Assembly (NCBI GenBank): GCA_001897375.1
Contig: MKSU01000021.1
Coordinates: 1-64,000, forward strand
Source: Sphingomonas sp. 67-36
GTDB taxonomy: Bacteria; Pseudomonadota; Alphaproteobacteria; Sphingomonadales; Sphingomonadaceae
Reading direction: 5' to 3'
Length of the DNA: 64,000 nt
Below, one piece after another: positions 55,870-64,000 of this stretch. How positions within the stretch are numbered: position 1 is the stretch's first letter; every line of letters starts with the position of its first letter. Below the pieces are notes generated by a model. That model was not told the DNA's origin, did no database searches, and was given only the letters and a program-made list of their open reading frames with translations. The position numbers and the translations under genes are program-made.

Positions 55870-57192
55870 ATGGCACTTCGCGATCTCTTCTCGCGCAGGC
55901 GCAAGCCGCTCGATACCGACGAGGCCGGCATCTCGCCGATCGCGCCCGAGCTCGACGGCAACGAGGCGATCCGCCGCAAGCAGATGATGCTGCTCGGCGG
56001 GGTCGCCGGCGCCGGTCTACTCGTTTCGTCCTTCTGGATCTTCGGCGGCGACGCCGATCCGAGCAAGACAACCAAGGAGGGCGCGGACCGCGTCACCGTC
56101 TCGACGAACGACCTCGTCAACCGCAACCTCTCCGACCAGGAATGGATGGCGCTGTCGGAAAACCGCTTCCAGTCGACCGAGAATCAGCTGCGGTCGATAA
56201 ACGGCCAGCAGCAGCGGGTCGACCAGCTCGCCCAGCAGATCGAGGCGCTGCGTGGCCAGAACCAAGCGATGGCCGAGGACGGCCGTCGGGTACTTGGCGC
56301 CTATCAGGCCGAAAACGAGGATCTCCGGCGCCAGATCAACACGCGCGCCGCCGCGCCGCCCGCGCCGGGACCGACCGCCATGTACGGCCCCGGCGGCGCG
56401 CCGCTTTATCAGCGGCCGGACGGCACGGGTGCGCCCGGCGCGGCGGCCAGCGCGATGGCGCGACCGAGCGAGGTCAAGCTCGTCTCCTTCGCGGCCGGCG
56501 CGGGCGGCACGGCCACGCGGGTCGAGCGCGGCAACACCGTCTTTACCGACAGCCTCAATTACCTGCCGCCCAACAGTTTCGCCTCGGCCAAGGTGATCGT
56601 CGGCGTCGATGCGAGCGCCGGCGTCAACAGCCAGGCCGACCCGCTCCCCGTCGTGCTGCGCGTCACCGGCCCGGCGCGCTCGGTGTTCCAGAACGGCCGC
56701 CTGCTCACCACCAAGATCGAAGGCTGCCTCGTCAACGGTGCGGCGCGCGGTGATCTCTCGAGCGAGAAGGTCTACGTCAAGCTCCAGAAGATGACCTGCC
56801 CGCAGCCGGGCGGCCGCTACGCGGTGTCCGAGGTCAAGGGCTTCATCGCCTTTGGCGGCAAGACCGGGGTGAGGGGGCACGTCGTCAGCCGCGAGGGCTC
56901 GCTCGTCACCCAGGCCTTTCTAGCGGGCCTCGCAGGCGGGTTCGGGCGCGGCTTTTCCGCCAACACCGACGCGATCTTCTCGGGCACCAACATCACGACC
57001 AACGGCCGGCGCGCCCAGCTTTCCGCCGGCGACATCGTCCAGGGCGGCATCGGCAATGGCGTGAGCCAGGCGAGCGACACGGTGTCGCGCTACCTCATCG
57101 AGCGCGCCGAGCAATATCAGCCGGTCATCGAGATGCCGACCGGCATCGACGTCGAAATCGTCTTTCTGGAGGGGGTTTATGTCCGCAACTGA
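55870..57192 (+). CDS. traB: TraB, VirB10-like core protein
   Basis: A 440-residue TraB/VirB10-like protein. A cytosolic start, a membrane helix (LLGGVAGAGLLVSSFWIFGG, about residues 40-58), a coiled coil and Pro-rich segment (about 90-190) and a beta-barrel domain (about 240-440, with VLRVTGPARSVFQNGRLL, EGCLVNGAARGDLSSE) are visible. It spans both membranes. The stop overlaps the next gene by 14 nt. Confidence 0.86.
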   Translation: MALRDLFSRRRKPLDTDEAGISPIAPELDGNEAIRRKQMMLLGGVAGAGLLVSSFWIFGGDADPSKTTKEGADRVTVSTNDLVNRNLSDQEWMALSENRFQSTENQLRSINGQQQRVDQLAQQIEALRGQNQAMAEDGRRVLGAYQAENEDLRRQINTRAAAPPAPGPTAMYGPGGAPLYQRPDGTGAPGAAASAMARPSEVKLVSFAAGAGGTATRVERGNTVFTDSLNYLPPNSFASAKVIVGVDASAGVNSQADPLPVVLRVTGPARSVFQNGRLLTTKIEGCLVNGAARGDLSSEKVYVKLQKMTCPQPGGRYAVSEVKGFIAFGGKTGVRGHVVSREGSLVTQAFLAGLAGGFGRGFSANTDAIFSGTNITTNGRRAQLSAGDIVQGGIGNGVSQASDTVSRYLIERAEQYQPVIEMPTGIDVEIVFLEGVYVRN

Positions 57193-58051
57193 TCGTCCGC
57201 GCCCGAAATTTGCGCTGCTGCGCTCGTCGCGCTTCGTCATTGGCGCAGCGGCGCTGACCGGCGTCGGGATCGCGCTCGCCGCGGCCGCCGCCGCGCCCGA
57301 GGACGCGCGTGTTACCGCGCTGCTGAAGGTGCGTTTGCCCAAGACGCAGCTCAGCCATGTCGATTGCTCTAAGGTTGCCGGGCTCTGCGAAGTGACGGCG
57401 GGATCGAACCTGTTCTATGTCGATAGCGGCGGCCGCTATCTGGTCATCGGCCGCGTGTACGACATGGAGACGCGCCAGGATCTTACCGCGGCGCGGCTGC
57501 TCGAAATCAACCCCGACATGCTGGTCGGCGGCGCCGCCCGCGCCAACGCCGCCGCGGCGGGCGGTGAGGAGGAGGGCGCCGCGACCCCGCCGCGCGGGCA
57601 ACGCGCCGCGCTTCCTCCGCCGACGCCGCGGACGCTGTCGCTCACCGGCCTGCCCAAGGACGGCGCGATCGTGTGGGGCAACCCCGCCGGGCGGACCGTC
57701 ACCGTCTTCACCGACTTTCGCTGCGGCTACTGCCGCGCACTGACCTCGGTCCTGCAGAGCCTTAACGTCCGGGTCGTCGAGCGGCCGATCTCGGTACTCG
57801 GCAGCCGCGACCTCGCCGATCGGGTTTATTGCGCGCGAAATCGTGAGCGCGCCCTGCACGCGGCCTACGCCGACGAGCCGATCGGCGCGGTCGCTGCGTG
57901 CGACACGTCGGGTCTCGATGCCAACGAGAAGTTCGCGCGTGCGCATGGTCTGAGCGGGACGCCGGTCATCGTTCGCGATGACGGCGCCATGCTCGAGGGC
58001 TTCCGGCCGAAGGAGTTTCTCGACGCCTGGCTCCGGGAGAGCCGGTCGTGA
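57179..58051 (+). CDS. DsbC-like thiol-disulfide isomerase of the tra operon
   Basis: A 290-residue exported thioredoxin-fold protein with a membrane or signal segment (FVIGAAALTGVGIALAAAAAA). The active site FRCGYCRAL (CxxC, about residues 182-185) lies in the C-terminal part, preceded by a DsbC-like N-domain. The cis-Pro segment is GTPVIVRDDG. F-type operons encode DsbC or TrbB homologues that shape disulfides in TraV, TraU and TraN-like proteins. It overlaps traV at its 3' end. Confidence 0.82.
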   Translation: MSATDRPRPKFALLRSSRFVIGAAALTGVGIALAAAAAAPEDARVTALLKVRLPKTQLSHVDCSKVAGLCEVTAGSNLFYVDSGGRYLVIGRVYDMETRQDLTAARLLEINPDMLVGGAARANAAAAGGEEEGAATPPRGQRAALPPPTPRTLSLTGLPKDGAIVWGNPAGRTVTVFTDFRCGYCRALTSVLQSLNVRVVERPISVLGSRDLADRVYCARNRERALHAAYADEPIGAVAACDTSGLDANEKFARAHGLSGTPVIVRDDGAMLEGFRPKEFLDAWLRESRS

Positions 58052-58851
58052 GCGCGGCGAGGTTGATCGGGGGAGGGCGCGGCGGATGGCCGGTCGCGGT
58101 GTCGGCGACGGCGCTGCTCGCGCTGGGCGGGTGCGCGACCTTTGGCGGCAACGTCCGCGGCAGCTTTTCCTGCAACGCGCCGGACGGGATCTGCGCGCCG
58201 ACTTCGCAGATCGACGATCGAGCGCTGGCGATGATCACCGGCGAGGCGCCGGCGGCCGCGACGCCGGCCGGACCTTATTCCGCGCCACCGGCCGCCCCCG
58301 GCGTGATGCGCACCGCGGCGACCCCGCTCGACCGCTCGCAGGACAAGGTGTTGCGCATCGTTTTTCCGGCCTATGTCGACGATCGCGGGCGGCTGCACGA
58401 AGCGAGTGCGATCCGCGCGGTCGTCGAAACCGGGCGATGGCGGCAGGCGGTCGCGGCTGCTGCCCCAGTCGCGGGCCCGCTAGCCGCCGTGCCTGGTTCG
58501 GCCGGCGCCAGTCTCGCCGAAGCGGTCGATCGCGCCGATCCGCCGCTCGCGGCCAACGCCGATCCCGAGATGCCCTCACACGAGGCGGTCGCCGCGGCGC
58601 GGGCAAAGCTCGATCCGATCGCGGCGATCAAGGCCGACGTGGCGACGCGCGTCGCGACCCGTCCTTCGCGCCAACGGTCGCGAGGGTCTTCCGCCCCGAC
58701 GCGCGCGGCGGCCCCGTCGGCCCGCCCGGTCGCCCGACCTCCCGCCGGCCCCGAGGCGCAACAGCTCACCGCGCGGGAGGCGTCGCCCCCCACCGCCCGC
58801 CCGGTGGTGCGCGCTAGCAACTTCCCTGCCGCCGTGACGGAGGAGCGGTGA
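58048..58851 (+). CDS. traV: TraV, outer-membrane lipoprotein
   Basis: A 267-residue lipoprotein with lipobox LALGGC (Cys29) and the TraV-type Cys pair CNAPDGIC shortly after. The tail is Pro/Ala/Arg-rich and probably disordered. TraV anchors the TraK-TraB core to the outer membrane. It overlaps the DsbC-like gene and traC by 4 nt each. Confidence 0.82.
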   Translation: MSAARLIGGGRGGWPVAVSATALLALGGCATFGGNVRGSFSCNAPDGICAPTSQIDDRALAMITGEAPAAATPAGPYSAPPAAPGVMRTAATPLDRSQDKVLRIVFPAYVDDRGRLHEASAIRAVVETGRWRQAVAAAAPVAGPLAAVPGSAGASLAEAVDRADPPLAANADPEMPSHEAVAAARAKLDPIAAIKADVATRVATRPSRQRSRGSSAPTRAAAPSARPVARPPAGPEAQQLTAREASPPTARPVVRASNFPAAVTEER

Positions 58852-61445
58852 TGGCTGGCAAGGGCTCTGCGCGGCTCGACGGGTTGTTCGAGGGGATGTT
58901 CGGCGACGGGCGGCGCCCCGATTCCTCCCGGCCCGATCTCGGCGTTCCGATGCTTGCGCACTGGCTGCCCTACCGCAGCTACGACGCCAGGAACGGGATT
59001 TTTTACAACAGCGCTTCGCGCGGATTCGTCGTTGAGGCGGCGCCGCTCGTCGGCGCCGACGAGCGGACCGGCGAGATCCTGACGCAATTCCTCTCCGAGG
59101 GCATTCCCTCGCCGTCGTGCCTGCAGGTCCACCAGTGGATGAGTCCGCGCGTCGGCGAACGCCTTTCCGAATGGTATCTGCCCCGCTATGCCGCGCGCGG
59201 CGTCTACGAGCGGATGGCCAAGCACCGCACCGATTTCCTGACCGGGGGCGTCTGGAAGTCGCTCAGCGCCGACGCCCCGTTCTCGCTCCGCAACCACCGC
59301 GTCGCGATCTCCTTCTCGACGCCCGAGACGGCGAGCCTGTCGACCGAGGAGATCATCGCGGTCCAGGAGGGGCTGATCTCGGTGCTGGCGTCGGTCAACG
59401 TCGCCGCGCGGCTGATGGACCCCGTCGCGCTGATCGGGTGGATCGACGACATCACCTCGCCGACGACCGCCGCTGGCGACGATGCGGTCAGCTACAGTCC
59501 ACTCGATCCGATCGCCGATCAGGCCGTTCGGCGCGATATCGAGCTGCGGGTCGAGCCCGACAGGATGCTGCTGCGCACCGAGCGGTTCCGGCCGACCGGC
59601 CGGGATGTCGATGGTGCGCCCGAGATCGGGGAAATCTTTCCGGATGTTTTCGATGTCCGCAGCTTTTCGGTCCGCAATCTGCCCGCGCGCTGGGCGCCCT
59701 GGGACGTGGCCCGGCTGATCGGCGACATGTTCACCGACAAGCTCAGGATGCCGTGCCCGGTTGCGACCAACCTGTGCCTCGAGTTTCCTGACGTCGAGCG
59801 CGCCGCGGGCAAGGCCAGCTTCAAGTTCATGCGCACGACGAGCCTCGCCGATTCGAAGTCGGCGCGCTTCCTGCCACAGCTCAAGGACCAGTCGCGCGAA
59901 TGGCAGTTCGTGCAGGACGAGTTGCGCCAGGGCCGCAAGCTCGTGCGCGTGTTCTACAGCCTGACCTCCTTTTCGCCCAACGGGCGGGGCGACGCCAACG
60001 AGCGGGTGCTGAAGTCGGTTTATCGGGCGGCCGGGTGGGATCTTCACGACGACCGCTACCTCCAGATCATGGGTCTGCTCACCGCGATGCCCATGACGAT
60101 GGCGAACGGCCTGTCCAAGGATCTCGAGCGCATGAAGCGGATGCGCACGATGTTGACGACGACCGCCGCCAACCTCGCGCCGCTGCAGGGCGAGTATCTC
60201 GGCGGCGCGACGCCCCATCTGCTGTTCATTGGCCGGCGGGGGCAGCCCTTCTTCTGGTCGCCATTCGAAAACGCCGCCGGCAACCACAACGTCGCCTTCT
60301 TCGGCAAGTCCGGCTCGGGCAAGTCGGTCGCGCTCCAGGAGTTGTGCGCGAGCCTGTGTGGTGCCGGCGCCCGGGTGGTCGTGATCGATGACGGACGCTC
60401 GTTCGAGCACTCGGCCAAGCTCCAGGGCGGCGCCTTCGTCGAATTCACGATGAGCTCGGGCTTCTGCCTCAACCCGTTCTCGATGGTCGATGCAGCCCAG
60501 GCCGCGGACGACGAGGATTATCTGCTCGACTGCCTGTCGATGCTGAAGGCGATCGTCAACCAGATGGCGCGGCACATCGACCGGCTCAACGACACCGAGC
60601 GCGGGCTGATCGATGGGGCGGTCAATGCAGTCTGGGAAGAGCGAGGGACGGCGGGCTCGATCGACGACGTGATCGCGGCGCTGGACGCGACCGGCAACCC
60701 GATGGCCGGCGATCTCGGTATCGCGATGCGGCCGTTCTCGAGCGCGGGCACCTACGGCAAGTTCTTCCAGGGTCAGGTCTCGTTCGAGCTGTCGGCCAAC
60801 CTGACCGTCTTCGAGCTGTCCGACGTGTCGTCGCGCGAGGAGCTCCGCTCGGTCGTCCTGACCGCGATCATGTTCATGTCGTCGCAGATGATGCGGCGGA
60901 TCGACCGCGCGATACCGAAGGCGCTGCTGCTCGATGAGGCCTGGCAGATGCTCAAGGGCGGCGCGATGGCCGACTTCATCGAGACCTACGCGCGGACCTG
61001 CCGCAAATATGGCGCCAGCCTGGTCACCGCGGCGCAGTCGCTCAACGACTATTACAAGTCGGACGGCGCGATCGCGGCGCTGGAAAACTCCGACTGGTTC
61101 GTCATCCTCCAGCAGAAACCGGAGACGATCGCGGATTTGCGCAAGCACGAGCGGCTCGAGCTCGACAACTACGCCGATGCGCTGCTCCGGTCGCTCAAGC
61201 GCAACGGCACCGAATATTCGGACGTGATGATCAAGGGGCCGGAGACGCTCGCCGTCGGCCGCCTTGTCCTCGATCCCTATTCGGCGACGGTCTATTCTTC
61301 GTCGCCCAAGACCTTCGCGGCGATCGAGGCGCTCGTCGCCGAGGGCCTCAGCATCGACGAGGCGATCGAGCGCGTCGCCTTTCCCGACAATCCCGAAAAA
61401 TGGGCGGGCGTCCCCGACGACGCGCTTCCCATCGCAGCGGAGTGA
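58848..61445 (+). CDS. traC: TraC, VirB4-like secretion ATPase
   Basis: An 865-residue TraC-type ATPase. The N-terminal region is the TraC/VirB4 N-domain (MLAHWLPYRSYDARNGIFYNSAS). Walker A is GKSGSGKSVALQ at about residues 486-497 and Walker B is KALLLDEAWQML. It energises pilus assembly at the inner membrane. It overlaps traV by 4 nt. The long antisense frame opposite this gene is a high-GC shadow. Confidence 0.92.
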   Translation: MMAGKGSARLDGLFEGMFGDGRRPDSSRPDLGVPMLAHWLPYRSYDARNGIFYNSASRGFVVEAAPLVGADERTGEILTQFLSEGIPSPSCLQVHQWMSPRVGERLSEWYLPRYAARGVYERMAKHRTDFLTGGVWKSLSADAPFSLRNHRVAISFSTPETASLSTEEIIAVQEGLISVLASVNVAARLMDPVALIGWIDDITSPTTAAGDDAVSYSPLDPIADQAVRRDIELRVEPDRMLLRTERFRPTGRDVDGAPEIGEIFPDVFDVRSFSVRNLPARWAPWDVARLIGDMFTDKLRMPCPVATNLCLEFPDVERAAGKASFKFMRTTSLADSKSARFLPQLKDQSREWQFVQDELRQGRKLVRVFYSLTSFSPNGRGDANERVLKSVYRAAGWDLHDDRYLQIMGLLTAMPMTMANGLSKDLERMKRMRTMLTTTAANLAPLQGEYLGGATPHLLFIGRRGQPFFWSPFENAAGNHNVAFFGKSGSGKSVALQELCASLCGAGARVVVIDDGRSFEHSAKLQGGAFVEFTMSSGFCLNPFSMVDAAQAADDEDYLLDCLSMLKAIVNQMARHIDRLNDTERGLIDGAVNAVWEERGTAGSIDDVIAALDATGNPMAGDLGIAMRPFSSAGTYGKFFQGQVSFELSANLTVFELSDVSSREELRSVVLTAIMFMSSQMMRRIDRAIPKALLLDEAWQMLKGGAMADFIETYARTCRKYGASLVTAAQSLNDYYKSDGAIAALENSDWFVILQQKPETIADLRKHERLELDNYADALLRSLKRNGTEYSDVMIKGPETLAVGRLVLDPYSATVYSSSPKTFAAIEALVAEGLSIDEAIERVAFPDNPEKWAGVPDDALPIAAE

Positions 61446-61448
61446 GCC

Positions 61449-61832
61449 ATGGCGACGATCGTTTCCACGGGGATTGCGACGCCGCAGGCAGAGCGTTGCG
61501 ATGTCCGGCCAGCGCCGCGGCGGCGGCTGGATTGGCGCTACCTGCTCTATTTCTATCTGCACGCCTTCGGCTTCTTGGCGACGACGCTGCTCCTGAGCTG
61601 GGGGGCGATCGTCTTCTTCTTCCTGGCGATCGGCGGCTTCTCGATCGACGGCATGATGGCCCACCTCAACAACCTGGCGCTGCGATACGTCGCGGCCGAC
61701 GCCCACCGGCAGATGGCGTTCAAGGAGCTGATCGGCGGGGTGCAGATGATCCTCGCGATCGGCTTCCTCGTCTTCCGCCGCCACGCCTTCCGCCCCTTCC
61801 GCGATTTCGACCGGAGCATGCCCCATGGCTGA
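61449..61832 (+). CDS. Unknown membrane protein of the tra operon
   Basis: A 127-residue protein with two membrane helices (LLYFYLHAFGFLATTLLLSWGAIVFFFLAIGGF and a C-terminal VQMILAIGFLVF). I recognise no Tra family. It starts 3 nt after traC and overlaps trbI by 8 nt, so it is a fixed part of the operon and probably an accessory component of the apparatus. Confidence 0.72.
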   Translation: MATIVSTGIATPQAERCDVRPAPRRRLDWRYLLYFYLHAFGFLATTLLLSWGAIVFFFLAIGGFSIDGMMAHLNNLALRYVAADAHRQMAFKELIGGVQMILAIGFLVFRRHAFRPFRDFDRSMPHG

Positions 61833-62478
61833 CCAGCCCGAACTCGACCTGCCTCGTCCCGCCGCACAGCCGCCATTCAACCAACCAGCCGCGCAACCGC
61901 GCCGCGCCGTGTTCGCCGGGCTATCGGCGGTCCAGCTCGTCGTCGGTCTTCTCGCCATAGCGGCACTGGTCTGGGCGATGTGGGTAACGCGGGTGATGAT
62001 CGCGCCGAAGCAGGACCGGATCGTCTCGGCGCGGCTGTCGTCGATCGTCGGTGAATATGTCCAGGCCGAGGCGCGCAGCGCGTCGCCACCGGGCCAGGTC
62101 GAAGCCGAGATGCGGCGCTTCATGGCCTCGCTCGATCATGAACTGCAGCGACGCAGCGCGGGCGGGGAGGTCGTGCTGGTCGGTGAGGCGGTACTGACCA
62201 AGAACGTGCCGGACATCACCGACAGCCTGCGCCAGGCGGTCTATGCGTCTGGCGTCGCCCGACCGCGCGTCGCGTCCGCCGCCGATCTGGCGCAATTGCA
62301 GGCGCGCGCGGCGCCGGCGGCAGCGCCGATGATCGCGGGCGCCTTGCCTCCGGCGGTGACCCCGCCGGTAGCCGTGCCAGTCGGCCAAGGACCTGCCCTT
62401 GCGGCCGGCGAGCCGGTAGCGCCGCCCGCGGCGACCGTCTCCAGCTTCGGAGCGCCGGATGGCGACCCTCGCCCCTGA
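61825..62478 (+). CDS. trbI: TrbI-like type F conjugative transfer protein
   Basis: A 217-residue protein of the F-type TrbI family. A Pro-rich cytosolic start is followed by a membrane helix (VQLVVGLLAIAALVWAMWVTRVM), then the periplasmic domain (EAEMRRFMASLDHELQRRSAGGEVVLVGEAVLTKNVPDITDSLRQAVYASG). F TrbI affects pilus retraction. It overlaps the peptidase gene by 20 nt. Confidence 0.82.
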   Translation: MADQPELDLPRPAAQPPFNQPAAQPRRAVFAGLSAVQLVVGLLAIAALVWAMWVTRVMIAPKQDRIVSARLSSIVGEYVQAEARSASPPGQVEAEMRRFMASLDHELQRRSAGGEVVLVGEAVLTKNVPDITDSLRQAVYASGVARPRVASAADLAQLQARAAPAAAPMIAGALPPAVTPPVAVPVGQGPALAAGEPVAPPAATVSSFGAPDGDPRP

Positions 62479-62995
62479 CCGCCCGGCGACGCGTTGGCGA
62501 CCGCGCCGACGGCTGTGGGGGGCGCTCGCCGCCTTCGTGACCGGCAGCGTCGCGCTTTCTGCCCTCGCGACATTCCGCGACGATCACGCGCTGCTCATCA
62601 ACCAGACCGACTCGCTGCCCAATTGGGCGTTCGTCATCCACCGCAATGCGGCGCCCGCGCGCGGCGACTATGTCTTCTTCTCGCCGCCGCCGAGCGCGCT
62701 GGTGCAGCGCCACTTCGGTCGGCACCCGCAGATGTTCGGCAAGATCGTCTATGGAATGCCCGGCGACGTTGTCGGGCACGTTGGCCCCATGGTGCTGATC
62801 AACGGCCGGCCGATCGCGCGCATGAAGCCGCTGACGAGGTCCGGCGAGCCGTTGACCCCTGGGGCGACGGGCAGGATTCCGGCCGGTTGCTATTACACCG
62901 GGACGCCGCACCCCGACGGCTTCGACAGCCGCTATGCCGATATCGGATTCGTCTGCGCGCGCCAGTTCGTCGGTACCGGCGAGGCGATCCTGTGA
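62459..62995 (+). CDS. S26 signal peptidase of the tra operon (TraF-like)
   Basis: A 178-residue S26-family peptidase. A membrane anchor (AAFVTGSVALSALATF) is followed by the Ser segment NQTDSLPNWAFVI and the Lys/GD segment GKIVYGMPGDVVG, then a final FDSRYADIGFV motif. In the RP4 and F-type systems such peptidases process pilin. The pilin leader at 53832-54152 has a matching Ala-Phe-Ala end. It overlaps traW (GTGA). Confidence 0.83.
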   Translation: MATLAPDRPATRWRPRRRLWGALAAFVTGSVALSALATFRDDHALLINQTDSLPNWAFVIHRNAAPARGDYVFFSPPPSALVQRHFGRHPQMFGKIVYGMPGDVVGHVGPMVLINGRPIARMKPLTRSGEPLTPGATGRIPAGCYYTGTPHPDGFDSRYADIGFVCARQFVGTGEAIL

Positions 62996-63636
62996 GGGTC
63001 GCGGTCAATCTTCTTGCGGTCACGGTCGCCGCGCTCGCACTGGATGTGTCTGCCTCCCTCGCCAAGGACTATGGCCAGTCGGGCCAGACCTTCGCGATCG
63101 TCGAGCCCGATCTGCTCTCGACGATCGAAGGCCGATTGCAGGGACTGGCCGCGAGCGGCGCGATCGACCGCGCCAATGCCGGCTTCGCGCGCGCCGCCGA
63201 ACAGCGGATCCGCCGTCCTGCGCCGGTCGCCGGCGTCACCCGCGCGCTCGTCGACCGGACCTGGCTATACGACCCGGCGATCACGGTCGATCACGACGTG
63301 CGGGATCAGAAGGGCAACCTGATCGCGGCGCGAGGCCAGCGCATCAATCCGCTCGATTTCGTGACGGTGCGGCAGAGCCTGGTCTTCATCGATGGCGACG
63401 ACCCCGCCGAAGTCAGCTGGGCGATGGCGTCCTACACCGACCTCAACGCAAAGATCATCATGGTGTCGGGCTCGCCGATCGAGGCGATGACCGAGCGCCG
63501 CCGCCGCTTCTACTTCGACCAGCAAGGGCGGCTCACCGCCAAGTTCGGCATCGCCCACACCCCCGCCGTCGTCGTCCAGTCGGGCAAGGTGATGCGGGTC
63601 AGCGAGCATGTCCTCAAGGCGGGGAGGGGCGGGTGA
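62992..63636 (+). CDS. traW: TraW, pilus assembly periplasmic protein
   Basis: A 214-residue exported protein with a signal peptide (LLAVTVAALALDVSASLAKDYG). The TraW segments TFAIVEPDLLSTIEGRL and YDPAITVDHDVRDQKGNLIAARGQRINPLDFV are followed by LVFIDGDD. It starts with GTG in a GTGA overlap with the peptidase gene; the frame is open further upstream but only through that gene. TraW works with TrbC/TraU in pilus assembly. Confidence 0.87.
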   Translation: MRVAVNLLAVTVAALALDVSASLAKDYGQSGQTFAIVEPDLLSTIEGRLQGLAASGAIDRANAGFARAAEQRIRRPAPVAGVTRALVDRTWLYDPAITVDHDVRDQKGNLIAARGQRINPLDFVTVRQSLVFIDGDDPAEVSWAMASYTDLNAKIIMVSGSPIEAMTERRRRFYFDQQGRLTAKFGIAHTPAVVVQSGKVMRVSEHVLKAGRGG

Positions 63637-63908
63637 TGCCGCTGTGGCTCGATCTGCTGCGAACCCCGATGGCGGCGCCCGAGACCCGCAGCTTGCGGCG
63701 AATGCGCCTGACCTGGCAGGGCCTGTGCATCGGCACCGCGGTCGCGGCCGGCGGCTTTCGCCCTTTGCATCGCCTCCTGGGAGATCGCGCGACGCTGGGC
63801 GTAGCCGTGCTGCTGGCGGCCGTTATCGGCTATGGCGCGCTGTATCTTGCGCGCAAGCACTGCGCCGACGAGGCCTATCTCGCCGAACTCGCGGAGCCGC
63901 GGCCATGA
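63636..63908 (+). CDS. Small membrane protein between traW and traU
   Basis: A 90-residue protein with two hydrophobic helices (LCIGTAVAAGGFRPLHRLL is weak, ATLGVAVLLAAVIGYGALYLA is clear) and a charged C-terminus. It starts in a TGATG overlap with traW and its stop overlaps the next start (ATGA). I recognise no family. Confidence 0.65.
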   Translation: MPLWLDLLRTPMAAPETRSLRRMRLTWQGLCIGTAVAAGGFRPLHRLLGDRATLGVAVLLAAVIGYGALYLARKHCADEAYLAELAEPRP

Positions 63909-64000
63909 AGGCCGTGCGCGCAATCCTGGCGGCGCTGTTGGTCGTCCTTGCCGCGCTGGCGTTCGCGTCGCCTGCATCGGCGGCCCCCGGCAGCTGCACG
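63905..64000 (+). CDS. Start of an exported protein, probably TraU (cut by window end)
   Basis: Only the first 32 codons are in the window: a clear signal peptide (LAALLVVLAALAFASPASAAP) followed by a Cys-containing start (GSCT). The position after traW suggests TraU, a cysteine-rich periplasmic protein, but the sequence is too short to confirm. The gene continues past the window. Confidence 0.55.
   Translation, partial: MKAVRAILAALLVVLAALAFASPASAAPGSCT

Noticed and set aside
58371-62123. 1250-codon open frame on the minus strand opposite traV-traC-trbI
   Set aside because: Composition is Arg/Asp/His-rich and repetitive as expected of an antisense shadow in high-GC DNA; the plus-strand genes here are well recognised and continuous.

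Overview
The window is high-GC DNA that reads as alphaproteobacterial, most likely a sphingomonad (Sphingomonas/Sphingobium type). That placement rests on the lasso-peptide locus with an S9 isopeptidase, TonB receptor, FecR and ECF sigma factor, on the czc/nre-style metal genes, and on an F-type conjugation operon of the kind carried by sphingomonad plasmids and integrative elements. No rRNA, tRNA, CRISPR array or core housekeeping gene was found, so the whole window looks like accessory DNA (plasmid or integrative conjugative element).

Left part (1-20100) is dense in defence and toxin genes. A perfect 15-bp inverted repeat (392-428) precedes a Swt1-like HEPN protein and a frameshifted tyrosine recombinase, then a decayed HEPN/RES-type gene. 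On the minus strand, abiEi-abiEii is translationally fused to an SbcD/SbcC-like pair (YhaO/YhaN type) with stop/start overlaps throughout. Upstream of it, and closed off by a strong hairpin, is a six-gene minus-strand operon: sigma-70-like factor, small unknown protein, ImmA/IrrE peptidase-UvrD helicase fusion, multi-ubiquitin-like protein ending in Arg-Gly-Gly, JAB deubiquitinase-like protease and E1-like ThiF enzyme. No E2 was seen. This is the best candidate for an under-described system. A second, unrelated AbiEi/AbiEii pair follows a DUF3606 gene.

The middle part (20450-34570) is a metal-resistance island: two CsoR/RcnR-class repressors with different ligand sets, a CDF exporter, an NreB-like MFS exporter, a czcCBA pump with a DUF190 protein, and a His-rich P1B-type ATPase lacking the usual Pro of its CPx motif. 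C/G-tract sites that could be operators for these repressors lie before both repressor genes and before the ATPase. Next come a DUF1173-like protein, a lytic transglycosylase probably used for conjugation, and regulators.

38064-48953 is a complete lasso-peptide locus. GntR regulator, precursor, B protein (recognition element plus leader peptidase) and C protein (cyclase) lie on the plus strand. Isopeptidase, TonB receptor, XRE regulator, FecR anti-sigma and ECF sigma lie on the minus strand. The predicted core begins with Ser and would close on Glu9. The likely cycle is export, re-uptake by the receptor, ring opening by the isopeptidase, and receptor-driven sigma activation.

49534-53431 holds a small Cys4 protein, an AbiEi-like/Fic fusion with a direct-repeat operator candidate, and an xre-res-nucleotidyltransferase/HEPN toxin operon. 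From 53832 to the window end runs an F-type type IV secretion operon (pilin, TraL, E, K, B, DsbC-like, V, C, unknown, TrbI, S26 peptidase, W, unknown, start of TraU), which continues beyond the window.
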